A stretch of DNA of 64,000 nt from Coix lacryma-jobi var. lacryma-jobi. Its lineage: Eukaryota; Streptophyta; Magnoliopsida; Poales; Poaceae. The position numbers and the translations under genes are program-made. The first letter of the stretch is position 1. The number at the start of each line of letters is the position of its first letter. This document shows positions 57,870 through 64,000 of the stretch, piece by piece. Under the pieces are notes generated by a model. The model ran no database searches, had not been told where the DNA came from, and saw only the letters and a list, made by a program, of their open reading frames with translations. The stretch lies in contig CM019823.1 of the NCBI GenBank assembly GCA_009763385.1, positions 176,398,995 to 176,462,994 on the forward strand, read 5' to 3'.

Positions 57870-59581
57870 GCGGACGCCCGGCGCCGCTGTGCCTTTGCTG
57901 CGAATCTACCGATGATGCCGCGGCGGGCGGGCTGGGAGCTCCGTCGCCGTTGCCGACCGCGCATCCCATCGATAAACACTAGTACTTCGTGCTAAATTAA
58001 AGGGTAAACATAATAAGAACGTTAAACGTGGAAGCTCCAGATCCTGTGTCCGTCCGGTGGAAGGATGATTTTGCAGGTCGAAGACGTTTCATAATTACGA
58101 TCGATGTGTTTGCATCATGCATGGACAGTACAAATAAACTTAGGGTCCATTTAACACAGCTTAGCTTCACTAGTGAAACTTTTGGTGGAGTCAAAGGTGG
58201 TTTGGCTAATAGTTTGGCAAAACGACATTGTATTGTAGATTTTCTAATAAAAACATAAAACTATGAAGAGATACCGTTTTCATCTTCACATCAGGCCATT
58301 CCTTTTGCGAGAGCAGGATCTAAGAAGCTTCATTCATCAAACTGGTTGCAGAAAGAATGTTTGTTGCTAAAAGAAAAACACCCAACCTTACTTGTAATTC
58401 GACCATCACCTACCTAATTACAAACACACGATCAAGTGTAATTAAACTGCGCTGTTCATTGTGTATCCTCAACAGTAGAAACTCGCAAGTTGAATTCTCG
58501 ACGCCGTTCTTCAGCCATCACAACTTTGTGGACAGGTTTGGGATGCGGCGGCGGCTGGCAATGCAAGGCGACCGTGGAGCGGGCCGGTCTAGCGATCGTC
58601 GACCCAAATTGCCTCCTATTAGAAAAAAAAAATTTGGCTGCCCGTCTTGCCCGGTCAACACGAGCCGGCCCACACAACTGATCAGGGCCGCGTGCAACAA
58701 TTCGGCCCGCTATTAATTAGATTTACGGTCTCCGTACATGACGTCACCACAAAACAACTTCCTCAAACTCACGCTCACGACGCGAGCACGGCGTTTGGCT
58801 CCGCACCGTGGCTGGCCGGCGGCGTCCCTGCCGAGCTTTGCGGCAGCCGCTCCGTCATCCACGTCGTCTTCGCCCCCGAGCCGCACGTTCCCTTACGGCC
58901 CATTTCTTTTTCTTTTTCTCTTTCGTTTTTAACGATGATGATACGAAGCCCAAAGGCCCAATTTCTAGTTGGCTTATCAGCTTATCCGCGGTGTCCCTGT
59001 CTCCTCTCCTGTTTGTCGTTGGCGCTCCAAAGATCCGCCCGCTGCTGACCTGACCGCCGGGACCCGCCCTGAGGTCAGTCACAAGTCACGCCATGCCACT
59101 TTGGGCTGTCACGTCCGCCGCTGCCGGTGAGAATAGTAGATGAAAAGACGAACTACAGTATAGCCAAGAGGGGGAAAAAAAGGAAAAGGAGCTGCAGCTT
59201 TCTCAGCCAATGTGAATGTGTGTGTGTGCTTCGCCACAAAAAGAAATGGCGACAGTACTCGTAGTAGTGAGATATAAAAGGGACTGGATCCGGTTCTCCC
59301 AAAATCATAAGTACTAGTACCAGTAGGTGACAGGCGATCGCAGCAAATCTATCCCCCAATCTGGAGCTGGCCCACTTGGCAGCCGAACAATTATACAAAT
59401 AATAATGGGATTTTTATATGTTCCAGCCTTGCAGGGAAAAGAGGAAAGCAGACAAATGCGATGCGAGCGAGGAGCCAAGCTGCACATCGCATTTGGCATC
59501 TTTCGTGCCCGGTCCCCGCTCCTCGTATTCAGACTTTTCCTTGGTTTTGTTTGAGTTTTCGTTCAGTTTCGCTAGTACGCA
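57870..59581. other. Intergenic DNA after glycolate oxidase
   Basis: It includes the 3'UTR of the oxidase (to about 58150) and a worn MITE-like piece near 58140-58240. GC-richer unique-looking sequence follows (58500-59100). I could not support any gene here. Confidence 0.4.
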
Positions 59582-59589
59582 CTCATAAG

Positions 59590-60184
59590 GAGGGTTTTTT
59601 ATACCGACCGGTAACCGGTCGGTATGGCCGGTTACCGGTCATACCGGACCGGACCGGTTTCGGTTCGGTCCGGTTCGGTTTTTTTAAATTTTAAATTTTA
59701 AAAATAAATTCTGAAAAAATTCTTAGAAATAGTTCATGATTTATAGAAGCTAATGGTGTAAAATTTTTTCAAATTTGAGTTCGTTTAGTATTTATTTAGA
59801 CGTTTAGAAGTTTGAAGAAAAAGAAAAAGAAAAAGAAAAAATACATAGTCGACGGCCCATTAAATCATGAAGGTCAAAAAACATACTAAACACACTCAAA
59901 TTTGAAAATTTTTGACATCGTTGGATTCTATAAATCATGAAGTATTTTTAGGAATTTTTTAGCATTTTTTTTAAAAAAAATAAATTTGAATTTTGAAAAA
60001 ACCTCTCAAACCGACCGGTAAACCGCTCAAACCGGTCGGTATACCGGTGACAAACCGAACCGAAGCGACGTTTGAATTCAAAATCCAAACCGACCGGTAC
60101 CTGGCGGTTACCGGCCAAACCGGACCGGTATACCGTTACCGGAGGCCGGCGGTAACCAGATACCGGTCGGTATAAAAAACCCTG
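59590..60184. mobile_element. hAT-type non-autonomous element (595 bp)
   Basis: The ends are (C/G)AGGGTTTTTTATACCGACC in inverted orientation, flanked by the 8 bp duplication CTCATAAG (59582-59589 and 60185-60192). CAGGG ends and an 8 bp duplication define the hAT superfamily. Both arms carry many ACCGGT/ACCGGTAA blocks, so each arm can also fold on itself. The centre is AT-rich and non-coding. Confidence 0.88.
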
Positions 60185-60407
60185 CTCATAAGACATTTTT
60201 CATGTGGTCACGGGAATTATGCAGTAACAAAACTTGAGTTATGCGATGCTTGAATTGTCCTTTGGCCATTCGATTACGCGGATGGAAAACATCCCTCACG
60301 GGAAAAAAAAGAGAGGAAAACCAGTGAATAATAATGGTGTCGAAAGTTCACACCGTTTGCATCCTAATCCAGATTTGATCCTATTTTACTGAGGATGGGT
60401 GTACGTA

Positions 60408-60652
60408 CTCCCTCCGTACTCATAGAAGAAGTCGTTTCAGATAAGATTTACGTTAAACATTGGGAATATAAACCATTAATAACTTTTTAGTTATTTAGTT
60501 TGTAAACATGAAAAATTATATGAATAGATTTGTCTTCCAAAATGTTTTCATAAAAGAATACATATATCACTTTTCTATAAATATTTTTATAAAAAACAAG
60601 AGGTCAAAGTTGTAATTTGGAGACCGTATCGCTGCCCTCAACGACATCTTAT
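60408..60652. mobile_element. Stowaway-like MITE, right end worn or truncated
   Basis: It begins CTCCCTCCGT directly after TA, the hallmark Stowaway (Tc1/mariner) end. The body has the usual CGTTTCAGATAAG and CAACGACATCTTAT segments in opposed orientation. The matching ACGGAGGGAG at the right is missing. Confidence 0.6.
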
Positions 60653-61351
60653 ACCATGATTTGTAATTCGTGATCTATAGATGCCTCTTGTGTTATCTAA
60701 GATAAACTTGCTATAATTCTACCAGTCTAGTAACATAAGAAGATTTGGATGGTCTAGTTTCATGGGTTTTACCACGATTTAGAGGTTTTGGTGCGCATTA
60801 GCTTTGTCCCTTTGGTTCATGCATGTTTTTAAGATATCGTGTTCATGTGATGTGTATGTTTACTTGGTGGTGAATATATTGTGGTCTTGGAGTGATTGTG
60901 ACTAATTATAGTAATATAAAATTTATATTATATTTTTTATTGCCTCTGTTCAGCATTACTAGTTGCGGCAACGGGGACGACTAATGTTGTTTTTTTGTAT
61001 GTGAAAAATAACATAAAGCCAATTCTCACTAGCGAGGTACGTTAGCTTAGTTTTATCCCAACGTATCCATATACAAGTACGGACTACGGAGTATATGCGT
61101 TTGTGCTACGAAAAGAAAACGAGGGCAGAGTAGCTTTCAGTCCAGGCGCATGATTTTTTTACCATGTTTAGACATTATTGCTAACAGATAATGGAGGCAG
61201 GGTTGCTGACTTTTCTTCTTGTCTCTTCTCTACAACAAAAAAATTCCTAAACCAATCGTCCACATCCTGCGATCGCTCGCCCTCAATCCAGCCTTTCGCA
61301 CCTGCGATCGCTTTGCCACCATACGCAGACTCGTACTAAAATCACGGACAC
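60653..61351. other. AT-rich intergenic DNA
   Basis: No gene or clear element boundary is visible. A short ACTACGGAGTATA piece at about 61084 resembles a Stowaway end. Confidence 0.4.
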
Positions 61352-61354
61352 CTC

Positions 61355-63146
61355 GGGGCTGTTTCGTTCCCTTCCCAGCCGAGCCTGGCTTGCACCAGCC
61401 AGCCAGGCCCCCTTTGGCCTGGCCCTATACATGCAAGGGGTGATTGTTTGGTTACATGCATGCTTTGAACCAGACCAGGCATAGATAGTGTTTGGTTACC
61501 TGTATGTGTTGCACAATTCAAATCCCAGATACAGGCATGTGTGTTTGGTTCACTGTATACAAGTTGTTTCAAATACCTCCTGCATGAAGTGGTAACATTA
61601 CCACACTTTAGTTCAGTTGTAGGATATATGCGTTTACATCAACTTCCAAACTAGGAATGCTATCACCAGAGCCATAACTACAATTAGTACAACTTTAATT
61701 ACAAATGAATTATTCCATGGAGGAAACTGGTCATGCCCAGCTGGTTCGAGCAGCGGTGGCTGAAGAAGCTCAAGCAGAGGTTGATTCATAGGTTCCAACA
61801 GAGGTGGAGGTGGATTCACAGGTTGTCCATGGCCATAGAATGCTTCAAAAGCTTCCTCTCTTGAGTTGAATTTACCACATCATTGGTAAATAGGCAAATG
61901 CTCAGAACAGTTTCTGCTCGAGTTCACATCAATGCCAATATAAAGTTCATAGAGATGCATCAGCTAGGTTGATCTAGCAAGGAACTAGATGCTCACTGGA
62001 AATACGAAGGTTGCAGAATTATAAGTGGCACATCTAAGTCACTAACTATATGTTAGTGTTAGTAAAGAATGCAGAATCAAGTCATCTGCACAAAAGAAGG
62101 GTAAACCCACTGCACAACCTAGTAGCAGCAAGTTATGCACAAAACAAAAATAGTAAACATCATTGCACATGTCCATAGTCTCAGATCAAGTGTAGTATCT
62201 TAGAAATAATAATAATCATTGCATATGTCCATTGTCTCAGATCTAGAATGGCATCATCATAGACTTGGACATATGCTCAGTTTTCAATTGCAATCATCAT
62301 AGACTTGCACTTAATCTCAGAAAGTACCACATAAACATCCATCACAACACGCAGAGCAAAATACCACATACAGATTAAGGGGGGCAAAGAAGAAAGGGGA
62401 TTTTGCATGTCTCATATACGAAAGTGAAGTTGCAGGAGCCCAGGCAAAAGCACAAGAACAAGTAAGGGACAGCAAATCTGCAGCTGTGCATTACAAAAAT
62501 AATTTTAGCATACACAGGTTAACGTATTGTTACAGAAAATAGAAGACCACCTAAAATAATAGGCAAGAACTTGGATTCGTACCTCAAGAAAAGGCAAGAA
62601 CTTAGATCTGATGTGCCTGCAACGAGATTGAGGGCACATGGTGAGTTAGGGTTTTGAAATCAAGAGAAGAGAGAGATCGAAGGGGGAGAAATCACATGCC
62701 TGTGTAGACCTCAGATCCACAACACCTACAATACAACGACAGAGATGGGGAAGGATATGAGCACCAAATCGATGAACACTAGAGGAGAGTAGAGGAGAAG
62801 AGGAGAAGGAGCACCTACCAGCGGAGCCGACGGGAAGCAACGAGTGAGGAACTGAGAGGGCGGTGGCGAGGGAGGGGAGCGGTGAATGGCGCGAAAAGGG
62901 AGGTAACCCTAGCGAGTTCGCGCCATCTTCAGACGGCCGAAAATCGGAGAGCGCACGCGTACAGGAGAGCACCGCGCGAGCCAGGCCCGAGAGGAACGCC
63001 CGATTCCTGCGTTTCCACGGAGCCTGGCTGAGGGAGAGGATTTGCATGCGCAGGGCCAGGCCGAGGTGGACGACCAGGAAACCAAACACCGGTACCCTGC
63101 ATCCCGGCAGCCTGGTTAAGGCGGATGCAGGGAACCAATCACGCCC
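61355..63146. mobile_element. TIR element (about 1.8 kb), possibly PIF/Harbinger-like
   Basis: The left end is GGGGCTGTTTCGTTCCC and the right end, reversed, is GGGCGTGATTGGTTCCC (13 of 17 match), with CTC on both outer sides. CCAGGC/GCCTGG and TTTGGTTAC blocks cluster inside both ends. TTTGGTTCCC ends with a 3 bp duplication suggest PIF/Harbinger, but CTC is not the usual duplication. No transposase is visible. A small open frame lies at 61634-61879 on the - strand. Confidence 0.5.
61634..61879 (-). CDS. Small unknown ORF or exon: proline-rich segment and C-terminal membrane anchor
   Basis: An 81-codon open stretch on the - strand runs from just after a TGA (61880-61882) to a stop at 61634, without an ATG at its head. 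It is thus more likely a last exon than a whole gene. It reads EEAFEAFYGHGQP, then a proline/leucine/glutamate repeat (PPLLEP twice), then a hydrophobic helix VVLIVVMALVIAFLVW followed by KLM at the very end. This is the layout of a tail-anchored membrane protein. I do not recognise the family. It sits in the left part of a TIR element. Confidence 0.35.
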   Translation of the reverse strand, partial: CGKFNSREEAFEAFYGHGQPVNPPPPLLEPMNQPLLELLQPPLLEPAGHDQFPPWNNSFVIKVVLIVVMALVIAFLVWKLM

Positions 63147-63424
63147 CTCCTCAACCAGATCGTCTCCTCCGCTCCATTCCATCACCTCCCAGATCCAGCT
63201 CGAAAAAATCACGGAACCCTCGTCACCCACGTCGCCGCCTGCACCCCACCACCCACATCGCCTGACGCCTCCCAACTCCCTGCCATATCCCTGAGAAGGA
63301 AGACGTCGCCGGTGCTCTCGCCCGCGCTCATCAATCCTCTTGCCGTCCACATCGTCGATCGCGCCCGCGCCGCCGTCCTCGGCTTTCCCTCCCTGCCGCG
63401 AAGCAGCGCCCGCCGCCGGACGCC

Positions 63425-63660
63425 ATCCACCTTGCTGGTCGCGCCCGCACCATCGTCCTCGCGCCGCCCCGATCCATCGACGTCGGTCCCTCCCTGCCGC
63501 GAAGCAACGCCCGCACTATCGTCCTTGCGCTGCCCCGATCCATCGACGCCGGTGACTCCTTTCCCTCCCAGCCGCGAAGCAGCGCCCGCACCATCGTCCT
63601 TGCGCTGCCCCGATCTATCGACGCCGGTGACTCATTTCCCTCCCTGCAGTGAAGCAGCGC
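63425..63660. repeat. GC-rich minisatellite, about 66-75 bp unit, 3 copies
   Basis: Blocks containing CGCCCGCACCATCGTCCT...GCCCCGATCCATCGACG recur at about 63447, 63508 and 63583. The + strand stays open from 63312 to 63848 because of this, with a proline/serine/arginine-rich translation and no domain. Confidence 0.65.
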
Positions 63661-64000
63661 TCGCCATCGGACGACACCGCCGCTCGACGCCGCTGGAAAC
63701 ACCGGTCTCCCCTCCACCTAATCCTGAATGCAAAATCCATGTCCTGCAGTGTGATGCGCCTACAAATTTTCCCATATTTGTTGTGGGACAGGGGGGCTCG
63801 GCATCTCCTGATGTGATGAGCAATGTATCTCTGAATAACAAAAATTAAATAGCTTGTTTCCTATTAGTTGTTCTGAATAAGATCCATGTGTTTCATTGTT
63901 TTGTTGTTCTGAACAAATTAACCGCTTCATCTTTAAACCTGCACCTTAGGCCTCACACATTCTGACATTCCCTTGGTTGACATGGATTTTAATGTGTTGA
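63661..64000. other. Right edge of the window, nothing certain
   Basis: The sequence turns from GC-rich to AT-rich at about 63720. A frame started in the minisatellite ends at 63848. No exon boundary can be supported. Confidence 0.35.

Noticed and set aside
62646..63350. 234-codon - strand frame
   Set aside because: It crosses the right end of the TIR element (63146) and has no domain; probably a chance frame in GC-rich DNA.

Overview
The window is nuclear DNA of a grass, most likely a panicoid of the maize/sorghum/Miscanthus/sugarcane group. The evidence is GC-rich coding sequence with plant introns, a Grande-type Tat retrotransposon, a Tekay-type chromovirus, and many small grass MITEs. 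The species cannot be fixed from the sequence alone. The left 37 kb is a nested retrotransposon block. The right 27 kb is a gene island with small transposons between the genes.

Bases 1-3636 hold a GC-rich minisatellite, a short tandem duplication, a likely MITE and a 1.2 kb solo LTR (2194-3387, target duplication AGTAT). Bases 3637-37009 are one Grande-like LTR retrotransposon (target duplication GGTAC). Its gag-pol lies on the + strand and carries two frameshifts and three in-frame stops. Two tandem arrays (88 bp and 66 bp units) follow it. The long 3' part carries a three-exon accessory gene on the - strand with its own TATA box, matching gene23 of maize Grande. This host element has been entered three times. 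A 4.2 kb solo LTR (12041-20755, TCATC) lies in the last exon of the antisense gene. A second, related 4.5 kb solo LTR (16191-20720, CCGGT) lies inside the first. A complete 11.7 kb Tekay/Del-type chromovirus (21482-33160, GCCGT, - strand) lies in exon 2 of the antisense gene. By eye the two Grande LTRs differ at about 9 of 641 positions and the Tekay LTRs at about 5 of 3312, so the Tekay insertion is the younger.

The gene island has a CIN-class TCP transcription factor with an intact miR319 site (38986-40194, +) and probably a 3 kb 3'UTR intron containing a Copia solo LTR. Next are two tau-class glutathione transferases (- strand; the first has a frameshift near its C-terminus), PEX13 (five coding exons, +) and peroxisomal glycolate oxidase (ten coding exons plus a leader intron, +). 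PEX13 and glycolate oxidase are neighbours and share an organelle: PEX13 is part of the import pore for PTS1 proteins, and the oxidase ends in the PTS1-like tripeptide PRL. From memory, rice chromosome 7 carries a miR319-regulated TCP and a glycolate oxidase in similar order; I could not verify this. The right end holds a hAT MITE, a Stowaway fragment and a 1.8 kb TIR element with a small tail-anchored-type ORF.

The strongest unusual signals are: (1) a 100 bp insertion in the Tekay gag with 8 bp direct repeats and GC-AG splice signals, whose removal exactly restores the frame, like a newly gained intron; (2) one hairpin (stem GAGTAC/GTACTC) conserved at about the same distance from the 3' end of three diverged LTR families; (3) a string of six mini-hairpins with compensating stem changes in the Tekay LTR; and (4) the antisense Grande gene, whose exons can be followed across two nested insertions.
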